Shown here piece after piece: positions 1 through 6,676 of a DNA stretch of 9,454 bases. The stretch's first letter is position 1. Each line of letters opens with the position of its first letter. Origin of the DNA: Bacteroidota bacterium (lineage in GTDB: Bacteria > Bacteroidota > Bacteroidia > Chitinophagales > Chitinophagaceae); NCBI GenBank assembly GCA_030831005.1, contig JAURLW010000055.1, positions 1 to 9,454 on the forward strand. The letters run 5' to 3'. Both the position numbers and the translations under genes were made by a program. The notes beneath the pieces were generated by a model. It was not told the DNA's origin. It did not search any database and worked only from the letters and a program-made list of their open reading frames with translations.

Positions 1-417
1 TTCTTGCTTGATAAAGTCTTGAATACCTTCAGGCACTGCTTTTTTAAAGGGGACGGTATAAACACCCAAGCCATGGACATTCCAAGACATAATGGAACAA
101 CTTGCTTCCGTTTTATCTGGTTTACTATTGGAAGCATGAAAAGCAAACAAAGGCAGCACAATAGAATGTGCAATCAGTATTGTAGTGAGCGATAAAAAAG
201 CGCGGTATTTTTTGGAGGTAAATAACCAGAGTACTATAAATACCAAGTTTGCAAATACAGCAAATGGTGTAGTTAGTGAAAACAAAGCCAGATTAGAAAT
301 TGATAAAGCACTAATAAAAGAAGCCCAAAAACAAGCCAATAACCACCCAATAGCTAACACATTAGCTAACAGTAAACTGTTGCGCACAACAGTACGGATG
401 CCTTGCCATGCTTGCAT
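1..417 (-). CDS. Membrane-anchored endonuclease/exonuclease/phosphatase (EEP) family protein, partial (N-terminal 139 residues)
   Basis: The reading frame starts at an ATG (complement of 415-417) and stays open to the left edge, so the stop and most of the catalytic domain lie outside the window. Residues about 14-39, 42-66 and 73-96 are hydrophobic and look like two or three membrane segments. After a short linker comes IMSWNVHGLG (109-118), which matches the first conserved motif of the EEP (DNase I/exonuclease III-like) fold, where the Asn (N113) helps bind metal and phosphate. Family members cleave phosphodiester or phosphomonoester bonds in nucleic acids, phospholipids or inositol phosphates; the substrate here cannot be told. 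With the anchor the enzyme domain would be tethered to the membrane, probably facing outward. The start lies 3 nt after the stop of the degenerate rhomboid, so the two are probably co-transcribed. The order rhomboid, rhomboid, EEP protein is one I associate with Bacteroidota. The remaining catalytic residues (Glu, Asp, His) cannot be checked. Confidence 0.82.
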   Translation of the reverse strand, partial: MQAWQGIRTVVRNSLLLANVLAIGWLLACFWASFISALSISNLALFSLTTPFAVFANLVFIVLWLFTSKKYRAFLSLTTILIAHSIVLPLFAFHASNSKPDKTEASCSIMSWNVHGLGVYTVPFKKAVPEGIQDFIKQE

Positions 418-420
418 AAT

Positions 421-1251
421 TTAAGATTGCGATAGTTCTTTTAGTTGTTCTTTTTCTTTAGCCGAAAGCGACTCCATACCCGATTCATGTATTTTGTCTA
501 GTAAAATATCTAAAGCCGATTTCTTTTCTTCCATTTCTTTTAATGCTTGTTGCTCTTGGTTAATTGTTTTAGCTTCTAAGACACTAAACAAATCATAAAC
601 CCAAGTACCAATAGGAATGCCTCTTCGTAAGAGCTTAACATACAAAAATCCACTTAGTGCAGCACTACCCATTAAAGCCAATTTAGGAAGGGAAGTATAA
701 AAATTACCTATTGATAATGCAGCATAAATCAAAACCACTACATACATGGGAATAGCAATCTGATCGCCTACATAGAATTTATGTTTTGGAGATAATGTAA
801 GTATAGCAACACCTAAAGCCATAACACCGGCATAGGAACCTAACATCCAATTTACATACATGTAATTTTGAAAAGGTAATAGTTGAATACCTAAAAAACA
901 TAGTCCGCCTATTAAAATACCATAGACAAAAATGGGTATGACTTGCTTATAGCCTACTAAGTTTTGTATGGCTTGTGCAAACGTATAAGCCCAAATCATA
1001 TTCGTTACCCATTCCCAAAAACCAATATGTACCCATGCATACGAAAAGAGGGTCCACCAAACATGCGGAAACTGATGCACTTCTGGCAACGCAGTATTAG
1101 AAGCTGTTCTGCTCATTGCATCTATACCGGTAACACCCAAGATGAGCATCACCACTCTCGTAAAATGGAAAATGATAAAACCAGTACCCGTTGCAACGAT
1201 TAATTGCATGGCTGCATTCTTTTTATAAGGAGCTATTTGAGTTCGTTTCAT
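421..1251 (-). CDS. Rhomboid-like membrane protein, predicted catalytically inactive (pseudoprotease)
   Basis: A 276-residue protein with about six membrane segments (roughly 15-40, 65-90, 102-124, 132-152, 165-183, 189-207) and a charged cytosolic tail. The rhomboid fold is recognisable: WWTLFSYAWVHIGFWEW followed by TNM (65-85) matches the WxLxTxxFxHxxxxHLxxNM region, and GSYAGVMA (138-145) matches the GASAGVMA loop-helix. The functional residues are gone: Tyr140 (TAT, complement of 832-834) sits where the nucleophile Ser should be, no His is present in the last membrane helix (LALMGSAALSGFLY, 191-204, against AHLGGALFGFLY), and the second His of the HxxxxHxxxN motif is Glu80. Asn84 is kept. 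The tail, residues about 246-276 (SALDILLDKI...SLSAKEKEQL), is a helical C-terminal element also found on other Bacteroidota rhomboids. The open frame and intact fold argue for a selected pseudoenzyme and not a decaying gene. It starts 3 nt after the stop of the intact rhomboid. A role in binding or regulating membrane substrates, as in iRhoms and derlins, is inference. Confidence 0.85.
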   Translation of the reverse strand: MKRTQIAPYKKNAAMQLIVATGTGFIIFHFTRVVMLILGVTGIDAMSRTASNTALPEVHQFPHVWWTLFSYAWVHIGFWEWVTNMIWAYTFAQAIQNLVGYKQVIPIFVYGILIGGLCFLGIQLLPFQNYMYVNWMLGSYAGVMALGVAILTLSPKHKFYVGDQIAIPMYVVVLIYAALSIGNFYTSLPKLALMGSAALSGFLYVKLLRRGIPIGTWVYDLFSVLEAKTINQEQQALKEMEEKKSALDILLDKIHESGMESLSAKEKEQLKELSQS

Positions 1252-1254
1252 GGA

Positions 1255-2073
1255 TTAATAAAAATGAGTTCGATCGTGTTTTTTCCAATAGGTTAAAATA
1301 ATAAAGGCCATCAGCATACCGCCTAAATGGGCATAATGCGCAATATTGTCGCCAGCAAAACTTTGAACTCCAGAATACAATTCAAATAGCGCATAAAGCG
1401 CTACAAAATATTTTGCTTTGATGGGCATTAAGAAATAAATGTAAAGCAAGGTATTGGGAAATAAATAGCCAAACGCAAATAACAAACCAAAAACAGCACC
1501 AGAAGCGCCCACAGTAGCTTGATTGTATAATAAATTCTGATATTGAATAACTAAGTGATTAGCTGCGCTAATAAAACTACTATCATTAGGATTGTCCATC
1601 CATGCATTTATAAAATCTTGGAAAGGCGCCATTTGAATACCTTGGTGTTTTACAAATTTAGTGAATTGGTCTACGCTTGGCTGTTGTTGATAAAGCTCAA
1701 AAGCATGTTGTAATTGTGCATATTCATAAGATAAAACACCCAAATGCATACATGCTGCTCCAATACCCGTAACCATATAAAACAATAAGAATCGCTGGCT
1801 ACCCCACGTGTTTTCTAATACACTTCCAAACATCCAAAGTGCAAACATATTAGAAAGCAAATGCATAAAATTACCATGCATAAACATATGCGTGAGCAAT
1901 TGCCAAGGTTTAAAATAATTAGAACGCCAATAATGCAATCCTAGGTATTGCGACAAGTCGATTTGCATGCGCTCCAGGGTAAATTGCAGGGCTAAAAAAA
2001 TGACATTGATGATAATCAAATTTTTAACCACGGGTGGCATGGAACTAAATCCATTAGACCTATAACTATTCAT
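1255..2073 (-). CDS. Rhomboid family intramembrane serine protease
   Basis: A 272-residue polytopic membrane protease that should cleave transmembrane helices inside the lipid bilayer with a Ser-His dyad. The complete signature is present: HMFMHGNFMHLLSNMFALW (62-80) carries the oxyanion-side His71 and Asn75; GASGAVFGLLFAFGYLFPN (189-207) carries the nucleophile Ser191; and HYAHLGG (246-252) carries the catalytic His249. Membrane segments lie at about 17-33, 60-85, 93-114, 187-207, 214-234 and 246-263. Between the third and fourth is a polar insert of about 65 residues (116-182), longer than in the minimal GlpG-type fold. The substrate cannot be predicted. The ATG at 2071-2073 is the natural start: the protein begins MNSYRSNGFSSMPPVVKNLI, and the PPVVKNLIIIN run into TM1 is typical of Bacteroidota members. 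It lies 41 nt after the MutS-like gene and 3 nt before the inactive rhomboid, so it is probably part of the same transcript. Confidence 0.95.
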   Translation of the reverse strand: MNSYRSNGFSSMPPVVKNLIIINVIFLALQFTLERMQIDLSQYLGLHYWRSNYFKPWQLLTHMFMHGNFMHLLSNMFALWMFGSVLENTWGSQRFLLFYMVTGIGAACMHLGVLSYEYAQLQHAFELYQQQPSVDQFTKFVKHQGIQMAPFQDFINAWMDNPNDSSFISAANHLVIQYQNLLYNQATVGASGAVFGLLFAFGYLFPNTLLYIYFLMPIKAKYFVALYALFELYSGVQSFAGDNIAHYAHLGGMLMAFIILTYWKKHDRTHFY

Positions 2074-2112
2074 TTTAAAATCTATTTTATTATCGAGTTA
2101 CAAGATACATTG

Positions 2113-2134
2113 TTTTAAACGTTATTGTTTAAAA
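2113..2134 (-). other. AT-rich inverted repeat at the 3' end of the MutS-like gene
   Basis: Two perfect 8-nt complementary arms (TTTTAAAC at 2113-2120 and GTTTAAAA at 2127-2134) are separated by a 6-nt loop and cover the last codons and stop of the MutS-like gene. The stem has a single G-C pair and no U-run follows on the minus-strand transcript, so it is at most a weak RNA hairpin and not a convincing intrinsic terminator. Confidence 0.3.
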
Positions 2135-3440
2135 TGCTCAATACATTCTCTTTTTTAAGAATTTTATAACCTATACGATCGCTCGAAATCCCCTTTTTTA
2201 AAGCATAGGTAAAACTATAGGTATCGTCGGACTGCTCTTGGATTTCAAAATAAGCAAATTGTACTTTTTCATTATGCTGAAAATGCTCTGCCGCTTCATA
2301 TAAATGCGTAGACAAAATCATTAATTGTTGCTCTTGATGCAATAAGCCTTCTAATATAGCTTTGGTACATTCATTTGCGTCATGCACATTGGTGCCTTTA
2401 AACAACTCATCCATCAACAGCAACATGCCTTTATGCGCTACTACTGTAGATACCGTTTGCTTAATGCGATTTACTTCCGACATAAAATAACTTTCGCCTT
2501 TAAATAAGTCGTCGCTTATTTGCATATTAGTAACCACACCATTTCTAAAACTAATTCTTAATTGCTCAGCCGGCACACCCATACCCAAATGCGCCAATAT
2601 GGTAGCAATACCTACAGCTCTTATGCAAGTGGTTTTCCCAGACATATTGGCACCGGTTAAAATAAGTAAGGGCTGCGCTTTACTAAGCGAAAGCGAAAAG
2701 GGAACTGCTTTAGCAAGTAAGGGATGTGTTAATTGGGTTGCGTCAAAAATATTTTCTGCTGTGGGTGTGATGACAGGAAAACTCCATTTATAGTGATCAG
2801 TAGCTTTAGCCATTGCTAAAAAAGCATCTAATTGAGCCAATTGCTCAATTGCTTTTTGTGTACTCAATTTTAATACTCTTCGTGCCTTATATACAAACAA
2901 TTCTTTCTCATGAAAAGATGCCGCTTGCTTAGCAGACACAATTTGTTTAACCAATTCCTGCTCCAATATGCCATTTAGCATCGCTAATTGATTGGCTATA
3001 GCTACTGGCACTTCCATTTTATTAAAATACGAATAGAGTGCTGCTAATCCTGAATAAAAATCTGCAAACTGTTGGTAGGTAGATTGAATAAATGCGTATG
3101 CAGATTGCTGAAATATTTTCTTTAGCAATGTTTGTAAGAAAAAGGAATAGGAACTAGGCACACCGGTAAACGTATCTGCCGTTTCATAAAATTGCTCTAA
3201 TAACAATAAGGTTCCATTACTGATTGTAGAAGGCCAGCACGCGGTATGCTGCACCATAAAACGAATGGTCTCTTGCTGCGCAATGCAATCCTCCCAAGTA
3301 GTTGGTGTTTTTAATATTAATTGTTTAAGATACTGTTTCCCTTGTGAGGTTATCGTAAAATCGATATGCTCAAAGAGGCTTTTTTGACCTTCTTCGGGAA
3401 AAATATGCAAATCCTTTTTGGATTGCTTATCTAGTATCAT
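2115..3440 (-). CDS. MutS-like ATPase lacking the mismatch-recognition domain
   Basis: A 441-residue protein of the MutS family, about half the length of MutS proper. Residues about 20-230 are helical and resemble the MutS core/lever region; from about 231 comes the C-terminal ABC-type ATPase. It contains the LTHPLL motif (237-242), Walker A GANMSGKTT (263-271), a signature-like region around SDDLFKGESYFMSEVNRI (309-326), Walker B LLLMDELFKGTN (340-351) with Asp344/Glu345, and the switch His379 in STH. The N-terminal mismatch-binding domain with its Phe-x-Glu wedge, and the connector domain, are missing, and there is no Smr nuclease tail as in MutS2. It should still dimerise and hydrolyse ATP while clamped on DNA, but a canonical role in mismatch repair is unlikely. 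Its ATG overlaps the dihydroorotase stop by 4 nt (3437-3440), implying translational coupling. Database names for such proteins are usually 'DNA mismatch repair protein MutS'; the true role is unknown to me. The gene symbol is left blank because this is not mutS itself. Confidence 0.92.
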   Translation of the reverse strand: MILDKQSKKDLHIFPEEGQKSLFEHIDFTITSQGKQYLKQLILKTPTTWEDCIAQQETIRFMVQHTACWPSTISNGTLLLLEQFYETADTFTGVPSSYSFFLQTLLKKIFQQSAYAFIQSTYQQFADFYSGLAALYSYFNKMEVPVAIANQLAMLNGILEQELVKQIVSAKQAASFHEKELFVYKARRVLKLSTQKAIEQLAQLDAFLAMAKATDHYKWSFPVITPTAENIFDATQLTHPLLAKAVPFSLSLSKAQPLLILTGANMSGKTTCIRAVGIATILAHLGMGVPAEQLRISFRNGVVTNMQISDDLFKGESYFMSEVNRIKQTVSTVVAHKGMLLLMDELFKGTNVHDANECTKAILEGLLHQEQQLMILSTHLYEAAEHFQHNEKVQFAYFEIQEQSDDTYSFTYALKKGISSDRIGYKILKKENVLSILNNNV

Positions 3441-4771
3441 GCTCTATCAAATTTTAAACGCATACCATACAAACCATCAATTACTTTGGCATTTTCATAT
3501 ACAATAGCACCATTTACAATAGTAGTATGAATAGAACTTGAAAACTCCGTCCCTTCTAATGGCGACCATTTACATTTATACAATAAAGATGCTTTAGTAA
3601 CCGTAGAAGGTGTATCTAAATCAACTAATACTAAATCTGCATAATATCCTTCTCTAATAAAGCCGCGCTCTGCTATCTGAAAACAAATAGCTGGAGCATG
3701 CGCCATTTTTTCTACCACTTTTTCAATACTGATGATGCCTTTTTTTACATAAGACAACATCATTTGCACACTGTGCTGCACTAAAGGCAATCCGGCAGGC
3801 GCTGCACTATAAGGCTGCTGTTTTTCCTCCCAGGTATGCGGTGCATGATCGGTAGCTATGATATCTAAGGTGTCATCTAAAAGTGCTTCCCAAAGTGCTT
3901 CTTTATTTTCAGGCGCTTTGATAGCTGGATTACATTTAATTTGATTGCCTAAACGCTCATAATCATCAGCAGTAAAATGCAAATGATGCACACATACCTC
4001 ATTCGTAATTCTCTTTTCTTTTAAAGGTAGCATATTAGAAAACAAACCCAATTCTTTAGCCGTACTGATATGCAATACGTGCAAGCGGGTATCATATTGT
4101 TGTGCTATTTGAATAGCGGCTAAGGTACTCTCGTAACATGCAGCTACATCACGAATTAATGGATGAAAGCTTGCGTGATCTGGATTAGGATAATTTAATT
4201 TATTAGCTGCTACAATTGCTTCTGTCTCACAATGCGTAGCAATTAACAACTCCGCTTCAGAAAATATTTTATGCAGCACAGTGTAATTATCTACCAGCAT
4301 ATTGCCAGTACTTGAACCCATAAATATTTTAATGCCGCAAATGTCTTGTTTCTTTTTATTGGTTTTAAGCACCTCCTCTACATTATCATTAGATACACCC
4401 ATGAAAAAAGAATAATTAGCTGGGGAGCAGGCGCTGGCAATAGCATATTTTTGTTCCAATAAATCTTGTGTCAAGGCTGCTGGAACGGTATTTGGCATTT
4501 CCATGAAGGTGGTTACACCACCTGCTACAGCAGCTCGCGATTCTGTTTGTATCGATGCTTTATGCGTTAATCCAGGTTCTCTAAAATGCACCTGATCATC
4601 GATAGCGCCAGGTAATAAATATTTACCTTTTGCATCAATAATTTGCATAGCTGGTGTAGCCTCTATATGGCTATCTATTCGTTCAATTCGTTGTCCTTTA
4701 ATCAAAACATCTTGTACTTTTATTGTACCTTCGTTTACGATATGTGCGTTCTTAATTAATATAGCGTTCAT
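3437..4771 (-). CDS. pyrC: Dihydroorotase (amidohydrolase superfamily)
   Basis: A 444-residue cyclic amidohydrolase, a normal length for the family. Dihydroorotase closes N-carbamoyl-aspartate to dihydroorotate, the third step of de novo pyrimidine synthesis, in the cytosol. Motifs in order: IDDQVHFREPGLTHK (57-71) with metal-ligand region His62 and substrate Arg64; EMPNT (91-95); GIKIFMGSSTG (146-156) with Lys148 in the position of the carboxylated lysine; THCETE (179-184) with His180; HVLHIST (231-237) with His234; and IIATDHAPH (304-312) with the catalytic Asp308. The first His of the usual HxH pair is Gln60 (CAG, complement of 4592-4594); I recall this DDQVH form as usual in Bacteroidota dihydroorotases, so I do not read it as inactivation, but it should be kept in mind. 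The C-terminus returns to the small beta-sandwich domain (ADLVLVDLD, 378-386). It is the first gene of the minus-strand series, opening next to the divergent intergenic region, and overlaps the MutS-like gene by 4 nt. Confidence 0.93.
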   Translation of the reverse strand: MNAILIKNAHIVNEGTIKVQDVLIKGQRIERIDSHIEATPAMQIIDAKGKYLLPGAIDDQVHFREPGLTHKASIQTESRAAVAGGVTTFMEMPNTVPAALTQDLLEQKYAIASACSPANYSFFMGVSNDNVEEVLKTNKKKQDICGIKIFMGSSTGNMLVDNYTVLHKIFSEAELLIATHCETEAIVAANKLNYPNPDHASFHPLIRDVAACYESTLAAIQIAQQYDTRLHVLHISTAKELGLFSNMLPLKEKRITNEVCVHHLHFTADDYERLGNQIKCNPAIKAPENKEALWEALLDDTLDIIATDHAPHTWEEKQQPYSAAPAGLPLVQHSVQMMLSYVKKGIISIEKVVEKMAHAPAICFQIAERGFIREGYYADLVLVDLDTPSTVTKASLLYKCKWSPLEGTEFSSSIHTTIVNGAIVYENAKVIDGLYGMRLKFDRA

Positions 4772-4843
4772 ATAAGTTAAATAGATAAGTAGAGTGTTAT
4801 TATATGGTAAAATTAAGCTCTTTCTTTCAAGGATTATTTTTTA
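4772..4843. promoter_or_regulatory. Divergent intergenic region between dihydroorotase and the RemB/Wzi-like gene
   Basis: This 72-nt AT-rich region separates two genes that read away from each other, so it, or the gene ends beside it, should hold the promoter of the minus-strand series and that of the outer-membrane protein gene. I looked on both strands for the Bacteroidota sigma-70 pattern (TTG, 17-23 nt, TAnnTTTG) and found no good match; no operator-like palindrome stands out either. The assignment therefore rests only on gene arrangement. Confidence 0.4.
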
Positions 4844-6523
4844 ATGAAAAAAAATACGCTAATGTTAAAATTATTTAAGATCCTTTTGTTGATCATGGTG
4901 GGAATAGGCCCAATATCATTTGCCCAAACCCGTTATATTGGAAAGTCGCAAGAGCTGCAAGAACAAATCAACAGAATAGAATGCCTTCATGCTAATAAGC
5001 AAATACACAGTAATGGCTTTATCAAGCCCTATACATTGCAACATGTTATTCCCTTATTAGCCAGCTTAGACAGTAGCTATCGATATGCAGATGCCATTGA
5101 CAAAAATAGTATAGAGAAAATTACGAATGCCTATCTCATTATTCCCAGCAAATACACAGTTAAAAGAACTTATTTAAAATCTTTATACAAAAACAACTAC
5201 AATGGGTTTGTATACAACGAACCTAATATTATTCAATTAGCCATCAATCCACTTTTAAATTTTCAGATTGGCTCTGAAAAAAATAACCAAAGTGGCGTTT
5301 TAGTCAATACCAGAGGCATTGCTGTTAATGGTTTGCTGGTTAATAAAATTGAATTTTATGCTTCTTTTTGCGACAATCAAGAGCGACCACTATCTTATAT
5401 TGGTAAACTTATTGACAAACAACAAGCGGTGCCCGGAGTAGACTATTACTTAAATAGATCAACTAATCATTACGATTATTTAAGTGCACAAACCTATATT
5501 CAATTCCCACTTGTAAAGCAATATGTACAAGCGCAAATAGGCTATGGCAAGCAGTTTTGGGGCTATGGACAGCGCTCCCTTTTCTTAAGTGATTATGGAG
5601 CAAGTACGCCTTATATACATCTGCATAGTCAGTTTAAAAAATTTAGTTACGATAATCTTTTTATGGAATTGACTCCTCAGTACACGAGAGGAGGCGACAA
5701 AGTACTCGATCATAAATATGCCAGCTTTCATCACTTGAGTATGCAGTTGCATTCTAAATTAGAAGTGGGTGTTTTTGAAGCAATTGTATTTGGTAGAACC
5801 AATCATTATGAATGGAGCTATTTAAACCCGCTTATTTTATTACGCCAAGCAGAACGCTCTCAAGGCAGTCCAGACAATGCATTGATGGGCTTTGATTTTA
5901 AATGGAAAACTTCAAGGAAAGCTCATTTTTACGGACAACTACTTTTTGACGAGTTTAAACTCAAGGAGTTGAGCCAAAGCAAAGGATGGTGGGGAAATAA
6001 ATATGGCTTTCAATTGGGCCTTAAAGCATACGATTTATTTAAAATTCCTCATTTAGATGCACAAATAGAATTCAATCAAGTACGTCCTTTTACCTATGCG
6101 CGCGATTCAGCAAGTAATTATACGCATTACAACCAAGCCTTAGCACATCCCTTAGGTGCTGGGTTTAGAGAGTGTATAGGAATACTTCGTTATCAATGGC
6201 ATAAAAAATGGAGTTGTAGTGTTCAACAAGTGCTATATGCTAAAGGGGTAGATACCGGATCTAGTAATTTTGGAAATAACATTTTCTCTGCCTATAGCAG
6301 CAGAGTGCAAGATTATGGATTTCAAACTATAGCTGGTGTAAAGAGTAAAGGCGCATATACCAATATTCACATAGCCTATGAATGCATACCCAATTTGTAT
6401 ATAGAGGCGGGTTATATTCAGAGAACATTAAGTTATCAGGCATCCCATTTACCCGATGAAAAAACAAGTGCAGTATACAGTGGCATTCGCTGGAATATGG
6501 CAAGAAGAACGGTTGATTTTTAA
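4844..6523 (+). CDS. Outer-membrane beta-barrel protein, RemB / capsule assembly Wzi-like
   Basis: A 559-residue exported protein. The N-terminus has a clear signal peptide (Lys-rich start, hydrophobic 8-25, probable cleavage after SFA, residue 27). The rest alternates polar and hydrophobic residues with many aromatic residues, as in an outer-membrane beta-barrel, and ends in Phe (VDF), the usual last residue for barrel insertion. Family signatures are YGKQFWGYGQRSLFLSDYG (234-252), corresponding to the G-x-G-x-RSLxLSD motif of the Wzi capsule-assembly family, LNPLILLRQAERSQG (327-341), and NQALAHPLGAGFRE (430-443). The last two are ones I recall from the Bacteroidota branch that includes the Flavobacterium gliding protein RemB. 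Wzi binds capsule polysaccharide at the cell surface and RemB affects gliding; which applies here is unknown, because no capsule or gliding genes are in the window. The ATG at 4844 gives the best signal peptide; a second ATG at codon 7 would also work. It stands alone upstream of about 150 nt of noncoding DNA. Confidence 0.85.
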   Translation: MKKNTLMLKLFKILLLIMVGIGPISFAQTRYIGKSQELQEQINRIECLHANKQIHSNGFIKPYTLQHVIPLLASLDSSYRYADAIDKNSIEKITNAYLIIPSKYTVKRTYLKSLYKNNYNGFVYNEPNIIQLAINPLLNFQIGSEKNNQSGVLVNTRGIAVNGLLVNKIEFYASFCDNQERPLSYIGKLIDKQQAVPGVDYYLNRSTNHYDYLSAQTYIQFPLVKQYVQAQIGYGKQFWGYGQRSLFLSDYGASTPYIHLHSQFKKFSYDNLFMELTPQYTRGGDKVLDHKYASFHHLSMQLHSKLEVGVFEAIVFGRTNHYEWSYLNPLILLRQAERSQGSPDNALMGFDFKWKTSRKAHFYGQLLFDEFKLKELSQSKGWWGNKYGFQLGLKAYDLFKIPHLDAQIEFNQVRPFTYARDSASNYTHYNQALAHPLGAGFRECIGILRYQWHKKWSCSVQQVLYAKGVDTGSSNFGNNIFSAYSSRVQDYGFQTIAGVKSKGAYTNIHIAYECIPNLYIEAGYIQRTLSYQASHLPDEKTSAVYSGIRWNMARRTVDF

Positions 6524-6598
6524 TTTGAAAATTGCATAAATTATAAATCTTAAAATAGTAGTCAATTTTATTATGTATCTAAAAAATATATTTTAAAA

Positions 6599-6632
6599 TT
6601 GATGGTTGGTAGTATAGAAAAATTTAGTTTAG
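6599..6632 (+). promoter_or_regulatory. Candidate Bacteroidota-type promoter upstream of the T9SS cargo gene
   Basis: A TTG at 6599-6601 is followed after 23 nt by TAGTTTAG (6625-6632), a one-mismatch match to the Bacteroidota -7 element TAnnTTTG. A second TTG at 6606-6608 gives a spacing of 16 nt. The site lies about 45 nt ahead of the ATG at 6677. In such AT-rich DNA, chance matches are common, so this is tentative. Confidence 0.22.
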
Positions 6633-6676
6633 TAGTAGTATTAAAAACGTTAGTTCACCATTTAAAATTAGTTAGT

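Noticed and set aside
4..424. Plus-strand open frames opposite the left-edge gene
   Set aside because: Their translations have no recognisable motifs and they overlap the minus-strand EEP frame, which has clear membrane segments and the SWNVHG motif.
964..1203. Plus-strand open frame within the inactive rhomboid
   Set aside because: It is a shadow of the minus-strand gene, with no motif, no plausible start signal and no independent support.
2074..2114. TTG...TAGATTTT promoter-like match ahead of the active rhomboid
   Set aside because: The -7-like element would lie only a few nucleotides before the ATG, placing transcription start inside the gene; spacing is also short.
2113..2134. Possible intrinsic terminator between the MutS-like gene and the rhomboid
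   Set aside because: The 8-bp stem is almost all A-U and no U-tract follows on the minus strand; it also overlaps the coding end. I kept it only as an inverted repeat.
6524..6598. Terminator downstream of the RemB/Wzi-like gene
   Set aside because: Only 5-bp all-A/T complementary pieces were found, which is expected by chance in this AT-rich spacer.
6599..6676. N-terminal extension of the cargo protein from a TTG codon
   Set aside because: The added 26 residues (MMVGSIEKFS...) do not look like an export signal, while the ATG at 6677 begins with MKKR, and a candidate promoter falls inside the extension.
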